A DNA stretch of 19,132 nt from an uncultured Desulfobacterales bacterium (GTDB lineage Bacteria > Desulfobacterota > Desulfobacteria > Desulfobacterales > G020354645): positions 1 to 19,132 of the forward strand of contig CAMYNZ010000057.1 in assembly GCA_947259865.1 (NCBI GenBank). Direction: 5' to 3'. The notes under the pieces are model-generated. The model saw nothing but the letters and a program-made list of their open reading frames with translations, was not told the DNA's origin and did not search any database. Below are positions 1 to 9,527 of this stretch, one piece after another (within the stretch, counting starts at the first letter, position 1; the number at the start of each line of letters is the position of its first letter). The position numbers and the translations under genes are program-made.

Positions 1-9
1 CATCGCTAT

Positions 10-35
10 GTGGGAGCGGCTTTCAGCCGCGAGAT
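10..35 (+). repeat. REP-like palindrome, copy 1
   Basis: The sequence begins GTGGGAG and contains the hairpin GCGGCT-TTC-AGCCGC (16-30), followed by GCGAGAT. It resembles the REP elements known from Pseudomonas and matches two further copies at 9302-9327 (minus strand) and 9376-9399. It lies just beyond the argB stop codon. Confidence 0.6.
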
Positions 36-59
36 ATCCGGCTAATCTCTTTCCGCGCC

Positions 60-839
60 CTACGTGTGAATGGTTGTTCCGGTGGCACACTGCCCGTTGA
101 TAATATCTCGAAGTGTTCCGGGCCCCTGCCACTGGACAATATGAACCCGGGGTACGTTTTTTTCGAGGGCTTCAAATGCAGATTCCAATTTGGCGATCAT
201 CCCGGCTTTTATCGTGCCGTCAGTGATAAGGGTTTTGGCTTTCTGAACGTTTAAGGAAAGACATGTTTGGTCTTGGACTAACACACCGGGTACGTCAGTC
301 AAGAATACCAGATCGGTACACCGGGCGCTGGCGGCCAGGGCGGCGGCCGCACTGTCGGCATTGACATTGTAGCTGTTGCCCCTGCTGTCAGCCGAGATCG
401 GAGAGACAATTGGCACCAGTCTGTCCTTTAGGCTACCCAGAACGACACCGGCATTAACCTGTTTAATCCTGCCGACATAACCAAATTCCCGGTTTCCACG
501 AATTAAGGGTTCGACTATAAATAGGCGGTCGGTTTTTCCGGACATTCGTCGGCATGCAACGCCGTTTGCACTGAGGCGGGTGGCAATGCGTTGGTTGATG
601 GTGCCGGAAAGAACCTTTTCGACTATCTTTATATCTTCAGCCCGGGTAACCCGAATGCCGTCAATGAATACCGTTTCCCGGTTGGCCTCTTTGAGGGCTT
701 GCGTAATTTCCGGACCCCCGCCATGTACGATAATGACTTCAAGATCGGGGTTTGATTTAATCGCCCGGGCCAGATCTTTATATCCCGCTTCACCGTCAAA
801 CGCCTGACCGCCGATTTTGATCACAATCCTGGTCCCCAT
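60..839 (-). CDS. argB: Acetylglutamate kinase (N-acetyl-L-glutamate 5-phosphotransferase)
   Basis: ArgB phosphorylates N-acetylglutamate with ATP, the second step of arginine synthesis, in the cytosol. The 259-residue protein has the amino-acid-kinase fold signatures: K8 with a GG pair near the N-terminus, HGGG at 39-42, an R63-centred DGIRVT segment, NVNAD at 158-162 for the substrate, and a GMIAKLESA segment with K217 near the end. I start at ATG 839 rather than the in-frame TTG at 875 because AAAGGA lies just upstream and MGTRIVIKIGG is a normal family N-terminus. The length equals the short E. coli type. It lacks the N-terminal helix that arginine-inhibited kinases carry, so I infer that it is arginine-insensitive. 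It lies about 400 bases downstream of argS on the same strand. The related LysW-aminoadipate kinase is less likely because the motifs fit ArgB better. Confidence 0.9.
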   Translation of the reverse strand: MGTRIVIKIGGQAFDGEAGYKDLARAIKSNPDLEVIIVHGGGPEITQALKEANRETVFIDGIRVTRAEDIKIVEKVLSGTINQRIATRLSANGVACRRMSGKTDRLFIVEPLIRGNREFGYVGRIKQVNAGVVLGSLKDRLVPIVSPISADSRGNSYNVNADSAAAALAASARCTDLVFLTDVPGVLVQDQTCLSLNVQKAKTLITDGTIKAGMIAKLESAFEALEKNVPRVHIVQWQGPGTLRDIINGQCATGTTIHT

Positions 840-1242
840 TAGTATGGTCCTTTGTAATATATTATCAAACGACAATTATCGTATTATTTTGATAGACAGC
901 ACCAACTGGTTAATTATTTGTGCGGTCGGGGAGTTCTTCCGCGTAACCATTGTTGTAAGCGGAATGAATTATCAGCAGCGAAATCGTGCACTGTCTGAAT
1001 GCATTAGGGAGCGTCGTGCAAGAACAGGCGGTAACCGAAATGTGGCTTACGCGCATACTGCTGATATTACTTCTAAACTAGTGTTTAATGTTTAGCGCTG
1101 TTCTTTCGCTACGACCCCTTATGCATGAGTTTGCACGATGCAGTCGCTGATGATTTATGCAGCGACCTATTCGAAAAATTAGCCTGGTACCTAATTTTCA
1201 TAAAGAAGTTATTTAGCCTAAACTTAGTGCCCTCGACACCGC
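840..1242. other. Intergenic region between argS and argB, no gene seen
   Basis: No convincing gene is present; the short plus-strand reading frames here have no family signature. A hairpin with 7-bp arms lies at 1143-1149 and 1160-1166 (GTCGCTG and CAGCGAC, 10-base loop) without a T-run. An AAAGGA ribosome binding site for argB sits at the left end. No promoter for argB could be assigned with confidence. Confidence 0.5.
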
Positions 1243-3009
1243 TTACATATTTTCCAATACTTCTATCCCCAGCAAATTCAACCCCTTTTTTAGCACAATG
1301 GCTGTCGCTTTGATAAGTGCCAGTCTGGCAGTTACCAGTTTTTCAGTCTCCGCCCGAAGCACATGATGTTTATTGTAAAACTGATTAAAGGCTTTGGCTG
1401 TATTAAATATATGGACGGCAATTTTTGACGGGTTGAATTCCTGGGCGGCGGTTTTTACCTCTTCCGGGAACTGTATTAATTTTTGAAGCAATATAAGCTC
1501 TTCGGCATTGCCTAATAGGGAAAAGTCGCAACCGTGAAGATCCGTGAGGCTGTCCGAAGCTTTTGCCAGGATGCCAAAAATACGCGCATACGCATACTGG
1601 CAATAGGGACCGGTAAATCCGTCGAATGAAATGGATTCAACCGGATCGAAATTTATGTTCTGGGTGGGTCGAACCCGCAACAGATAAAATTTTATGGCAC
1701 CGATGCTTATTTTTTTTGCACGATGGTTTATTTCATCGGCGGAAAGTCGTCCTTCCGGATCACGCTGGCGGATTTCATCTTCGGCCAGTTTTTTCATTTC
1801 CGCGATTAAATCATCGGCATCCACAATTTTTCCTTCTCTGGATTTCATTTTTCCCTCCGGCAAATACACCATGCCATAGGAAAGATGATAGCAGTCTTTG
1901 GCCCAGATATAGCCAAGGGAGCTGAGAATCAGAAAGAGGCATTTGAAATGGTATTCCTGTTCACTGCCCACAACGTAAATCGAGAAATCCAGCTTGTGTT
2001 GCTCTACTTTTAAAATGGAAGTGGCAATATCCTGGGTAATGTAAAGGCTGGTGTTATCGGGGCGTAAAACCGTTACTTTTTTGGCTTCGCCGTCTTTTTC
2101 CTGGCCGAATCCTGCGGCAGGTAAAACAAAAACGGTGTTATCGTGGGCATCCTTTGAGAAAACATTTTTTTCAAGACCTTTTTGAATGACATCCTTGCCC
2201 ATTTTATAAGCATCGGATTCATAATAAAATACATCAAACTCAAGACCAAAATTATTGTACGTCTCACCAAATCCGTCATATACCCAATTGTTCATGGTTT
2301 CCCAGAGTTTTACGGTTTCTGCATCGCCAGCTTCCCATTTTTGAAGCATTGTCTGTACATCGTTTTCCAGGGTTTGGATTTTATCCGCCTCCTGTGCAAA
2401 CCGAACATACCAACTGCCGACAAAGTGATCCCCCTTCAAACCTTCGGATTCCGGCGTTGTCCCGTTTCCCCATCGTTTCCAGGCTAACATACTTTTACAA
2501 ATATGAACGCCGCGGTCATTGATCAAGTTGGCTTTGACGACCCAATGGCCGGTTGTTTCCAGTATTTTTGAGGTTGACATTCCCAGGGCACCATTGCGCA
2601 AATGTCCTAAATGCAACGGTTTATTTGTATTCGGCGACAAATATTCCACCATAACCCGTGTGCCCTGACCGGCAGCGGAATCCCCATATGTAATATTCTC
2701 TGAAATTATTTGGGAGCAGACCTCTCCAAAAAGCACGGCTGGAAATAGGCTTATGTTAAGGTAGGGTCCTGAAACACGGACTTCCTGGATAACGTCATCC
2801 GGGACAATTTTTTCTGAAATCTTTTTGGCAATTTCTTGCGGAGATTTCCGGAACTGGCTTGCGAGCGGAAAACACCCAACGGCAAAATGGCCCAATCCGG
2901 TGTTTGGAGGAAAGCCCATATCAAGCTGATCGGGAACCTGGCCCAAGGCCTTTTCGGTTGCTTCACCAATTTTTCCTAACACCGCATCTTTGAGTTTTCG
3001 CACAGACAT
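1243..3009 (-). CDS. argS: Arginyl-tRNA synthetase
   Basis: This class I enzyme charges tRNA-Arg with arginine using ATP. The 588-residue protein has the ArgS layout: an N-terminal domain of about 110 residues that binds the tRNA D-loop, then the Rossmann catalytic domain with the HIGH-type motif as HLGH at 133-136 in SPNTNKPLHLGHLRN, and the KMSKS-equivalent loop as GKMKSREGK at 386-394. The C-terminal all-helical anticodon domain begins near residue 460 (FTGPYCQYAYARI). The family usually lacks the canonical KMSKS lysines, so that variation is normal. ATG 3009 is preceded by AAAAGGA at a good distance. It is divergent from pyrB. Its place beside arginine and carbamoyl-phosphate genes is notable because charged tRNA-Arg is the likely signal read by the leader upstream of carA. 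Confidence 0.96.
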   Translation of the reverse strand: MSVRKLKDAVLGKIGEATEKALGQVPDQLDMGFPPNTGLGHFAVGCFPLASQFRKSPQEIAKKISEKIVPDDVIQEVRVSGPYLNISLFPAVLFGEVCSQIISENITYGDSAAGQGTRVMVEYLSPNTNKPLHLGHLRNGALGMSTSKILETTGHWVVKANLINDRGVHICKSMLAWKRWGNGTTPESEGLKGDHFVGSWYVRFAQEADKIQTLENDVQTMLQKWEAGDAETVKLWETMNNWVYDGFGETYNNFGLEFDVFYYESDAYKMGKDVIQKGLEKNVFSKDAHDNTVFVLPAAGFGQEKDGEAKKVTVLRPDNTSLYITQDIATSILKVEQHKLDFSIYVVGSEQEYHFKCLFLILSSLGYIWAKDCYHLSYGMVYLPEGKMKSREGKIVDADDLIAEMKKLAEDEIRQRDPEGRLSADEINHRAKKISIGAIKFYLLRVRPTQNINFDPVESISFDGFTGPYCQYAYARIFGILAKASDSLTDLHGCDFSLLGNAEELILLQKLIQFPEEVKTAAQEFNPSKIAVHIFNTAKAFNQFYNKHHVLRAETEKLVTARLALIKATAIVLKKGLNLLGIEVLENM

Positions 3010-3194
3010 GTTACTATCCTTTTCCCGGTTGACATCTCAAATTCTTTAAAGACGGAATATGGCAGAAATCCATCTGGGGATCAAGGCATACCGGTCCTAA
3101 AATCATCTCAAAATCACGTCAGACAGAAATATGTGAGGGTGCACCTAAAATTTGGAATCTTTGAAAAACACAACATGACGTGGTTACTCTATTC

Positions 3195-3222
3195 TTGACA
3201 CACCATGGCAATACTGTAATAG
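3195..3222 (+). promoter_or_regulatory. Candidate sigma-70 promoter for pyrB
   Basis: A perfect TTGACA (3195-3200) is followed after 16 bases by TAATAG (3217-3222), a weak -10 match. It lies in the 316-base divergent region between argS and pyrB (3010-3325), which holds no gene. A small hairpin GGAAT-CTA-ATTCC occurs just before the pyrB ribosome binding site. Confidence 0.35.
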
Positions 3223-3325
3223 TTTTGGTATGGCGCTCGTCAATGTATACCGATAAAATTTGGTTGCTGGCAATAACAATAAAACAAACACCAGGAATCT
3301 AATTCCCCAACAATAGGAGAAAAAA

Positions 3326-4408
3326 ATGGAAAAATACGCAGAACAAACCCAGCAAGAATTCGAAGGATGGGATGAATTTTTTTCCAGTGAGGTGGACGAC
3401 AAATTAGAGTTATTCAAATCAAATGGTAGACTATTTGATATTATTTATGCCCAGCAGTTTGACAGGGCATTTTTAGATTATCTTTGCAATCTTGCGGACA
3501 TGATCCGGTTATTGGCCAAAGCAAAAATGGGCCAGAAAAAGCTCAGGCATCTTTTGCCCCACAAACGGGCCATGCTGTATTTTGTACAGCCGTCAACACG
3601 CACGTTTTTATCTTTTCAAAATGCCTGTTATCTGCTGGGGTTAAGCGTTTCCGAAAGCCGCGGAACATCCACAAGTTCCGAGGTTAAAGGGGAATCACCG
3701 GAAGATACCATTCGGACTTTTGCCAGTTATGTGGATTTGATTATAGCCAGGCACCCCGAGGCCGGCTTTGCCGAAAAAACAGCCTGGGTCTTAAATCAGA
3801 CGGAGCGTCCGGTTCCCGTCATAAACGGGGGCTCAGGACCGGATCAACACCCCACCCAGGCACTATTGGATATTTATACCCTTGAAAGAGAATTTCGCAA
3901 CGTCGGCGGTCTGGACGGCAAAAAAATTGCCATGGTAGGTGATTTGCGGCGCGGCAGAACCGTGCGTTCCCTGAGTTATTTGATGAAAAACTATAAAGAC
4001 ATCAACTTATACTTTGTGTCACCGGATGTATTCAGAATGAAAGAGGATATCAAGAACTTTTTAGATAAATACAGCATTCCTTTTCATGAGACCGATAATT
4101 TCGAAAGCATTATGCCGGAGGTGGATGCCATTTACATGACGCGAATTCAGAATGAATATGCCGAGAACCCGACGAGTGAAGCCGAAACCTTTCCGGCGTT
4201 TCATTTCAAGCAGAAACATCTTGGTATGATTCAACCGCATTGCGCCCTGCTGCATCCACTTCCCAGACGCTATGAAATTGATGTGGTGGTTGACAAGGAT
4301 CCGCGAGCCGCTTATTGGCGTCAGGAGCGCTGCGGTATGTGGATCCGGGCGGCTTTAATTGCGCATATATTCAAAGTTGAAAAGGAGATTGTCGAAGAAT
4401 TTTCCTGA
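3326..4408 (+). CDS. pyrB: Aspartate carbamoyltransferase catalytic chain, long form
   Basis: PyrB joins carbamoyl phosphate to aspartate, the committed step of pyrimidine synthesis. The 360-residue protein shows the carbamoyl-phosphate site PSTRT at 89-93, the mobile-loop lysine K121 in KGES, ARHP at 141-144, HPTQALLD at 175-182, GDLRRGRTVRS at 205-215 with R211 matching E. coli R167, MTRIQNE at 271-277 with R273 matching E. coli R229, and HPLPR at 310-314. These identify ATCase rather than ornithine carbamoyltransferase, whose HCLP motif is absent. An acidic extension of about 40 residues precedes the usual start, and the motif reads STRTFLSFQ where STRTRxSFE is common. The start is supported by AGGAGA seven bases upstream. 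No regulatory pyrI gene follows. The gene sits directly upstream of the carAB leader, so it shares its neighbours' substrate, carbamoyl phosphate. Confidence 0.9.
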   Translation: MEKYAEQTQQEFEGWDEFFSSEVDDKLELFKSNGRLFDIIYAQQFDRAFLDYLCNLADMIRLLAKAKMGQKKLRHLLPHKRAMLYFVQPSTRTFLSFQNACYLLGLSVSESRGTSTSSEVKGESPEDTIRTFASYVDLIIARHPEAGFAEKTAWVLNQTERPVPVINGGSGPDQHPTQALLDIYTLEREFRNVGGLDGKKIAMVGDLRRGRTVRSLSYLMKNYKDINLYFVSPDVFRMKEDIKNFLDKYSIPFHETDNFESIMPEVDAIYMTRIQNEYAENPTSEAETFPAFHFKQKHLGMIQPHCALLHPLPRRYEIDVVVDKDPRAAYWRQERCGMWIRAALIAHIFKVEKEIVEEFS

Positions 4409-4442
4409 TAGGCTCGAAAATGAGAAACAATAATAATTCTAC

Positions 4443-4471
4443 TTGACACGAAAATAATTGTTTGTCATATT
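4443..4471 (+). promoter_or_regulatory. Promoter of the carAB leader transcript
   Basis: A perfect -35 TTGACA (4443-4448) is followed after 17 bases by CATATT (4466-4471), which matches four of six consensus positions including the second A and last T. Initiation would fall near 4478, about 25 bases before the leader ORF and inside the pyrB-carA gap. It fits the attenuator described next. Confidence 0.6.
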
Positions 4472-4502
4472 GCCCCAAATTGAAATTCGGAAGCCGTATA
4501 AA

Positions 4503-4589
4503 ATGATGCAAAACTTGTCCATCGCATACAACCCCAGCCGTCGTCGCCGTCGCCGTTCGATGGCCGGGTGCATGTTGTGGAGGACCTGA
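4503..4589 (+). CDS. Arginine-rich leader peptide upstream of carAB
   Basis: This 28-codon ORF begins ATG ATG and contains six Arg codons in a row at 4539-4556 (CGT CGT CGC CGT CGC CGT). It ends in tandem TGA TGA at 4587-4592, 24 bases before a perfect intrinsic terminator. GGAAG at 4489-4493 is a plausible ribosome binding site nine bases before the first ATG. The peptide reads MMQNLSIAYNPS, then RRRRRR, then SMAGCMLWRT. The layout is that of amino-acid leader peptides such as HisL or TrpL. I infer that ribosomes stall at the Arg run when charged tRNA-Arg is scarce and thereby let transcription continue into carAB. The alternative is a chance CGT/CGC repeat, but its place between promoter, stop codons and terminator argues against that. 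No family match is known to me. Confidence 0.7.
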   Translation: MMQNLSIAYNPSRRRRRRSMAGCMLWRT

Positions 4590-4624
4590 TGATAATTCAA
4601 CAAAAGATCCTTTAAAACCCCGGC
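4563..4624 (+). promoter_or_regulatory. Possible antiterminator pairing of the carAB attenuator
   Basis: GCCGGG at 4563-4568, directly after the Arg codons, is complementary to CCCGGC at 4619-4624, the inner part of the terminator's 5' arm. A ribosome stalled on the Arg run would leave 4563-4568 free to pair and break the terminator. One that reached the TGA at 4587 would cover it. A competing small hairpin, GCCGT-TCG-ATGGC (4552-4564, one G-U pair), could hold the segment when no ribosome is present. The pairings were found by eye and not by folding energy. Confidence 0.5.
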
Positions 4625-4644
4625 ATTTGCCGGGGTTTTTTTTT
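4614..4644 (+). terminator. Intrinsic terminator (attenuator) before carA
   Basis: A perfect 11-bp stem, AAAACCCCGGC (4614-4624) with GCCGGGGTTTT (4629-4639) around the loop ATTT, leads into nine consecutive T residues (4636-4644). It is the strongest terminator in the window. It lies about 200 bases after pyrB but only 124 bases before carA, downstream of its own promoter and leader ORF. This fits an attenuator better than a plain pyrB terminator, though it could serve as both. Confidence 0.9.
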
Positions 4645-4767
4645 GACGGAAAGAGGCCGGAAACCCTAATAATATGCTAAGTAAAATATTCTTGGCCGGC
4701 AGCGGCAGACGGGGAAACGGTTTACCCTGTATACTAAACTTCAAATAACATTTAAAAGCATTTTATC

Positions 4768-5874
4768 ATGAAGGCACGACTCCTACTGGAAGACGGAACC
4801 TATTTTGAAGGACGCTCCTTTGGTGCCCTGGGCACGGCTTTGGGAGAAGTGGTGTTCAATACGGCCATGATGGGATATCAGGAAATTCTCACCGATCCGT
4901 CCTACCATTTTCAGCTGGTGGCAATGACCTATCCCCAAATCGGAAATTATGGCGTGAATCCGAAAGATTTTGAATCCCGTCGTATTTATGCGGCCGGTTT
5001 TATCATCCGGGAATACAGCCCGGTGGTCAGCCACTGGCAGGCCCATAAATCCCTGGATGCCTACCTTAAAAATTACGGTGTTGTCGGGATTAGCGAATTG
5101 GATACCCGGGCACTCACCCGGCATCTGCGGGACTGTGGGGCGCAAATGGGCATGATCACAACGTCCGACGAATTGCTGGAGTCGTTATTGCAACGTTTAA
5201 AAGACGGCCAAAAGCTGGTCGGTAGGGATATTGTAAAAGAAATAACTACCCCGTCACCCTACAACTGGCCGCTTGATGAAGAAATCCGCTCGAATCAGGA
5301 CAGAACCTATCGCGTAGCGGTTTACGATTTCGGGGTAAAGTTTTCGATATTAAGATCTCTTTACTCACACGGCTGTGAATTGCAGATCTTTCCGGCCCAT
5401 ACCTCACCGCAGGAATTGCTGGACTGGAATCCCGATGGCATCTTTTTGTCCAACGGTCCCGGCGACCCCGAGCCGGTCGATTATGCGGTGGCGTCTATCA
5501 GATATCTGCTGGGGAAAAAGCCAATTTTTGGAATATGTTTAGGCCATCAAATATTAGGCCTGGCCCTGGGAGGTCGAACCCAAAAGTTAAAATTCGGTCA
5601 TCATGGAGCCAACCATCCGGTAAAATATATACCCAGCGGCGCGGTGGAGATCACCGCGCAAAACCATGGTTTCATAGTAGATATTGATAGCTTACCTCAA
5701 AACGAAGTGGAGGTAACCCATATTAATTTAAACGATGGAACGCTCGAAGGATTGCGGCACAAGTCATTGCCGGTTTTCTCAGTGCAGTATCATCCCGAAT
5801 CCGCACCCGGTCCACACGACAGCCGTTATCTTTTTGAACGATTTGTAAGGGAAATGAAACAATACCATGCCTAA
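4768..5874 (+). CDS. carA: Carbamoyl-phosphate synthase small (glutaminase) subunit
   Basis: CarA hydrolyses glutamine and channels ammonia to CarB for carbamoyl-phosphate synthesis, which feeds both pyrimidine and arginine routes. The 368-residue protein has the CPSase N-terminal domain (for example [13 protein letters not shown] at 7-19 and the [11 protein letters not shown] segment) and a C-terminal class I glutamine amidotransferase domain. Its nucleophile is C257 in GICLGHQ, with catalytic H342 and E344 in QYHPES. ATG 4768 is the family-typical N-terminus ([10 protein letters not shown]), but there is no clear Shine-Dalgarno sequence before it. The stop overlaps the carB start by 8 bases, so translation is probably coupled. 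Expression is probably controlled by the arginine leader and terminator at 4443-4644. Confidence 0.97.
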   Translation: MKARLLLEDGTYFEGRSFGALGTALGEVVFNTAMMGYQEILTDPSYHFQLVAMTYPQIGNYGVNPKDFESRRIYAAGFIIREYSPVVSHWQAHKSLDAYLKNYGVVGISELDTRALTRHLRDCGAQMGMITTSDELLESLLQRLKDGQKLVGRDIVKEITTPSPYNWPLDEEIRSNQDRTYRVAVYDFGVKFSILRSLYSHGCELQIFPAHTSPQELLDWNPDGIFLSNGPGDPEPVDYAVASIRYLLGKKPIFGICLGHQILGLALGGRTQKLKFGHHGANHPVKYIPSGAVEITAQNHGFIVDIDSLPQNEVEVTHINLNDGTLEGLRHKSLPVFSVQYHPESAPGPHDSRYLFERFVREMKQYHA

Positions 5875-8800
5875 GCGAAAAGACCTGAAACGAATATTGG
5901 TCATTGGCTCCGGTCCCATCGTCATCGGTCAGGCTTGCGAGTTTGATTATTCCGGGACCCAGGCCTGTAATGCCTTGCGCGAGGAAGGGTTTATCGTAAT
6001 CCTGATCAACAGCAACCCGGCCACGATTATGACCGATCCGGAATTTTCACACAAAACCTATATCGAACCGTTGCACGCCGGGACGGTGGCCAAAATCATC
6101 GAAATCGAACGCCCCGATGCCCTGTTGCCCACCCTCGGCGGGCAGACCAGTCTGAATTTGGCGGTCGAATTGGCTGAAAGCGGCGTTTTGGAAGAATACG
6201 GTGTCGAGTTGATCGGCGCCCGACTGGAGACCATTCAAATGGCCGAAGATCGCGATCTATTTCGCAAGGCCATGGGAGAAATCGGCCTGAAAGTTCCCCG
6301 GGGCGACTGTGTGCACACCGCTGAGGAAGCCGAACAACTGGCCAAAAAGATCGGGTTTCCCCTGATCATCCGGCCGGCTTTTACCCTTGGGGGTATCGGC
6401 GGCAGTATCGTATACAACCAGGAGGAATTTCCCCAAGCGGCCCAGTGGGGGTTGGACACCAGTCCGGTCCATGAAGTCCTGATCGAACAATCCGTGCTCG
6501 GGTGGAAAGAATATGAACTCGAGGTAATGCGGGATGCCGCCGACAATTTTGTCATCGTTTGTTCCATTGAAAACTTTGACCCCATGGGGATACATACGGG
6601 TGATAGTATTACGGTGGCACCGGCCCAAACCTTAACCGATGTTGAATACCAGGCGATGCGGGATGCTGCAAAAAAAATTGTGGCCAAAGTGGGTGTTGAG
6701 ACCGGTGGCGCCAACATTCAGTTTGCGCTGAATCCGGAAACCGGAGAAATGGTTGTCATCGAAATGAATCCGCGGGTTTCTCGCAGTTCGGCCCTGGCTT
6801 CCAAAGCCACCGGATTTCCCATCGCCAAGATAGCCGCCAAGCTGGCCGCCGGTTATCATCTGCACGAGATCCCTAACGATATTACCCGCAAAACCCCGGC
6901 CTGCTTCGAACCGGCGATCGACTATGTAGTGGTTAAGATTCCGCGCTGGGATTTTGAAAAATTCCCCGGCAATGACAGCCGCTTAACGTCGCAAATGAAA
7001 TCCGTCGGCGAAGCCATGGGAATCGGCCGAACTTTCAAAGAAGCGCTGAACAAAACCTTACGCTCCCTTGAAAACGGCTGGTCCGGTTTTCATGCCAACG
7101 GCAATCATCCTTACAGCCGCATGTCCCGTGACACCTTGCTGGATGATATCCGCTGGGGCACCCCCGATCGAATTCTGAAAATCTGGTGGGCCTTGACCAG
7201 CGGCATTTCACCCCAAGACGTATCCAACATTACCGGTATCGATATTTGGTTTCTGGAGAATCTGCGTCAACTGGTTGCCTTTGAAAATCACATCACCTCG
7301 GAATTTAAAAACCAGCAGAGCCTGTCCGTTGAAACACTCCGGCGGGCCAAGCAATTCGGATTTTCCGATAAGCACCTGTCTCTGTTAACCGGCCCGACTG
7401 AATACGATTTTCGCAGGCTGCGCAAAGAAAAGGGGGTGTTACCATCGTTTAAAATCGTGGATACTTGTGCGGCCGAGTTTGAATCTTTCACCCCCTATTA
7501 TTATTCAACCTATGATCAGGAAAACGAATCCATCCCCTCAACCAATCAGAAAGTGATTATCCTGGGCGGCGGGCCCAATCGAATCGGCCAGGGCATCGAA
7601 TTCGATTATTGCTGTGTGCACGGTATCCTGGCCCTGAAGTCTCTGGGGATTGAAGCCATCATGATTAATTGCAACCCGGAAACGGTCAGTACCGATTATG
7701 ATGTGGCCGATAAACTTTACTTTGAACCCCTGACCTATGAAGATGTCCTGGATGTGATGGAACTGGAAAAACCGGATGGTGTGATTATACAATTCGGTGG
7801 CCAAACGCCGCTGAAACTGGCGTTGGCTATGGAAAAGTCCGGGGTGCCCATATGGGGTACCTCGCCGGATTCCATCGATCTGGCCGAAGATCGCGATCGG
7901 TTCGGTGCTTTGTTAGATTCGCTGGATATCCCCCATCCTCTTTACGGAACAGCAACCAGTGTTGAAGAGGCAATTACGGTTGGCCGCAAAGTTGGATTTC
8001 CCCTGGTGGTGAGACCCTCTTACGTCCTGGGCGGTCGCGCTATGGAGATTGTTTACGATAGCGCATCCCTGGAACACTATATGCGCCATGCCGTCAGTGC
8101 TTCCGAAGAACATCCGGTTCTACTGGATCGCTTCCTGGAGGATGCCTATGAATTTGACGTGGACGCCATATCCGATGGTGAACGCACCGATATCTGCGGG
8201 GTCATGCAGCATATCGAGGAAGCCGGTGTGCACTCCGGAGACAGTATGGCCGTACTGCCGCCGTATTTGCTCAGCCGGGATCAGCATGAAGACATTAAGG
8301 AATACACCCGCCTGCTGGCCGAGGCCCTGAACGTCAAGGGACTCATCAACATCCAGTTTGCCGTTCTTTTTGACACCCTCTACGTCCTGGAGGTCAATCC
8401 CAGGGCATCCCGTACCGTTCCATTTGTCAGCAAAGCCACCGGTGTTCCGGTTGTAAAAATTGCCGTAGAAGTCATGGCCGGTAAGAAACTGGATCAACTG
8501 GGGTATTCCTTCCGGAATCAGCTGCCTTATGTTGCCGTCAAGGAATCCGTATTTCCTTTTGATCGCTTTGATAAAGCCGATATATATTTGCGTCCGGAGA
8601 TGCGTTCCACCGGTGAGGTCATGGGGATTGCGCCAACCTTTGGCGGGGCGGTGATGAAGGCCTTTCAGGCCAGCGGAATAATGGTTCCTGAATCCGGCAC
8701 TGTTTTTTTAAGCGTCAACGACAATGATAAACCCCGGATTGTGCCCATCGCTGAAAGCTTGTGCAAATTGGGCTATCGCCTGGTGGCCACCCGGGGAACG

Positions 8801-9091
8801 GCAGATTATATAGCCGGTCGTGGCATTGCTGTGGAGAGCGTCCACAAGGTCAGTGAAGGCCGTCCCAATGTTGTGGATGACATCAAAAATGGGAATATCG
8901 ATTTGATTATTAATACACCCCTGGGGCAGCGGGCCCGGGCGGATGAATATTCTCTGGGATGGGCGGCAATAAAATGCCGGGTGCCTTTTATTACAACGCT
9001 GTCGGCGGCGGAAGCTATCGTGCGGGGTCTCCGAACAAAAAGGCAAAAGCCACTGGATTATAAATGTTTGCAAGAGTACTACAAACTGTAG
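5867..9091 (+). CDS. carB: Carbamoyl-phosphate synthase large subunit
   Basis: CarB makes carbamoyl phosphate from bicarbonate, CarA-derived ammonia and two ATP. At 1074 residues it is full length. Two homologous ATP-grasp halves are evident: the first opens with [20 protein letters not shown], the second with [18 protein letters not shown] near residue 565. The N-half carboxyphosphate domain, the central oligomerisation region, the C-half carbamoyl-phosphate domain and the C-terminal MGS-like allosteric domain (from about 940) follow in the usual order. The ornithine-site segment [12 protein letters not shown] is conserved. The allosteric domain keeps the ATRGTADYI threonines, the KVSEGRP lysine and IINT, which bind UMP in the E. 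coli enzyme. I therefore infer inhibition by UMP and activation by ornithine. The start overlaps the carA end as ATGCCTAA. No frameshift is seen. Confidence 0.98.
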   Translation: MPKRKDLKRILVIGSGPIVIGQACEFDYSGTQACNALREEGFIVILINSNPATIMTDPEFSHKTYIEPLHAGTVAKIIEIERPDALLPTLGGQTSLNLAVELAESGVLEEYGVELIGARLETIQMAEDRDLFRKAMGEIGLKVPRGDCVHTAEEAEQLAKKIGFPLIIRPAFTLGGIGGSIVYNQEEFPQAAQWGLDTSPVHEVLIEQSVLGWKEYELEVMRDAADNFVIVCSIENFDPMGIHTGDSITVAPAQTLTDVEYQAMRDAAKKIVAKVGVETGGANIQFALNPETGEMVVIEMNPRVSRSSALASKATGFPIAKIAAKLAAGYHLHEIPNDITRKTPACFEPAIDYVVVKIPRWDFEKFPGNDSRLTSQMKSVGEAMGIGRTFKEALNKTLRSLENGWSGFHANGNHPYSRMSRDTLLDDIRWGTPDRILKIWWALTSGISPQDVSNITGIDIWFLENLRQLVAFENHITSEFKNQQSLSVETLRRAKQFGFSDKHLSLLTGPTEYDFRRLRKEKGVLPSFKIVDTCAAEFESFTPYYYSTYDQENESIPSTNQKVIILGGGPNRIGQGIEFDYCCVHGILALKSLGIEAIMINCNPETVSTDYDVADKLYFEPLTYEDVLDVMELEKPDGVIIQFGGQTPLKLALAMEKSGVPIWGTSPDSIDLAEDRDRFGALLDSLDIPHPLYGTATSVEEAITVGRKVGFPLVVRPSYVLGGRAMEIVYDSASLEHYMRHAVSASEEHPVLLDRFLEDAYEFDVDAISDGERTDICGVMQHIEEAGVHSGDSMAVLPPYLLSRDQHEDIKEYTRLLAEALNVKGLINIQFAVLFDTLYVLEVNPRASRTVPFVSKATGVPVVKIAVEVMAGKKLDQLGYSFRNQLPYVAVKESVFPFDRFDKADIYLRPEMRSTGEVMGIAPTFGGAVMKAFQASGIMVPESGTVFLSVNDNDKPRIVPIAESLCKLGYRLVATRGTADYIAGRGIAVESVHKVSEGRPNVVDDIKNGNIDLIINTPLGQRARADEYSLGWAAIKCRVPFITTLSAAEAIVRGLRTKRQKPLDYKCLQEYYKL

Positions 9092-9301
9092 CTGCACGAT
9101 AAGTATGTGTATATTTTGCAGAATTTCACTAGTATTGTCTCACAGAAATAATTTTATAAAAATACAGCGGTTTGATTCGCCAAAGATCTCTGGCGGATCA
9201 AACTTTGTACTGAGTTGTAAGACTATACTCCCGAAGTGGGTTCAGAACCGCAGATATTGTTCGAGGGCAAGGCGTCGATTCGGTTTAAAAGCGGAGCGTA
9301 C

Positions 9302-9327
9302 ACCTCGTGGCTGGAAGCCACTCCCAC
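9302..9327 (-). repeat. REP-like palindrome, copy 2 (minus strand)
   Basis: Read on the minus strand this is GTGGGAGTGGCT-TCC-AGCCACGAGGT. It aligns with the copy at 10-35 and differs by paired changes (C to T and G to A) that keep the stem intact. It faces the copy at 9376-9399, giving an inverted REP pair inside the 9233-9528 element. Confidence 0.6.
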
Positions 9328-9375
9328 CAACTTTTAAACATCATAAAGTTTGCCGATCCCCATTTGATATAAATA

Positions 9376-9399
9376 GTGGTAGCGGCATCTTGCCGCGAT
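9376..9399 (+). repeat. REP-like palindrome, copy 3
   Basis: GTGGTAGCGGCA-TCT-TGCCGCGAT carries a 6-bp stem (9382-9387 with 9391-9396) in the same frame as the copy at 10-35. With the opposed copy at 9302-9327 it forms a REPIN-like pair. Confidence 0.6.
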
Positions 9400-9527
9400 A
9401 AATTAGCATTTTAAAGCGGATCGTGATGCACCTTAATGTAATAAATTAATGTAATAAAATTGATGCTGAATCCCGCTATGCGGGGCAACGCAGCCATCGG
9501 GCAATATCTGCGGTTCTGAACCCACTT

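Noticed and set aside
817..1095. Plus-strand reading frame of 92 codons between argB and argS
   Set aside because: It overlaps the argB start, has no ribosome binding site or family signature, and its composition does not look coding.
4439..4744. Minus-strand reading frame of 101 codons across the pyrB-carA gap
   Set aside because: It runs through the terminator and the Arg-codon run in antisense. The low-complexity arginine stretch in it is a by-product of those features.
6235..6717. Minus-strand reading frame of 160 codons inside carB
   Set aside because: It is a shadow of a highly conserved gene; no domain is seen.
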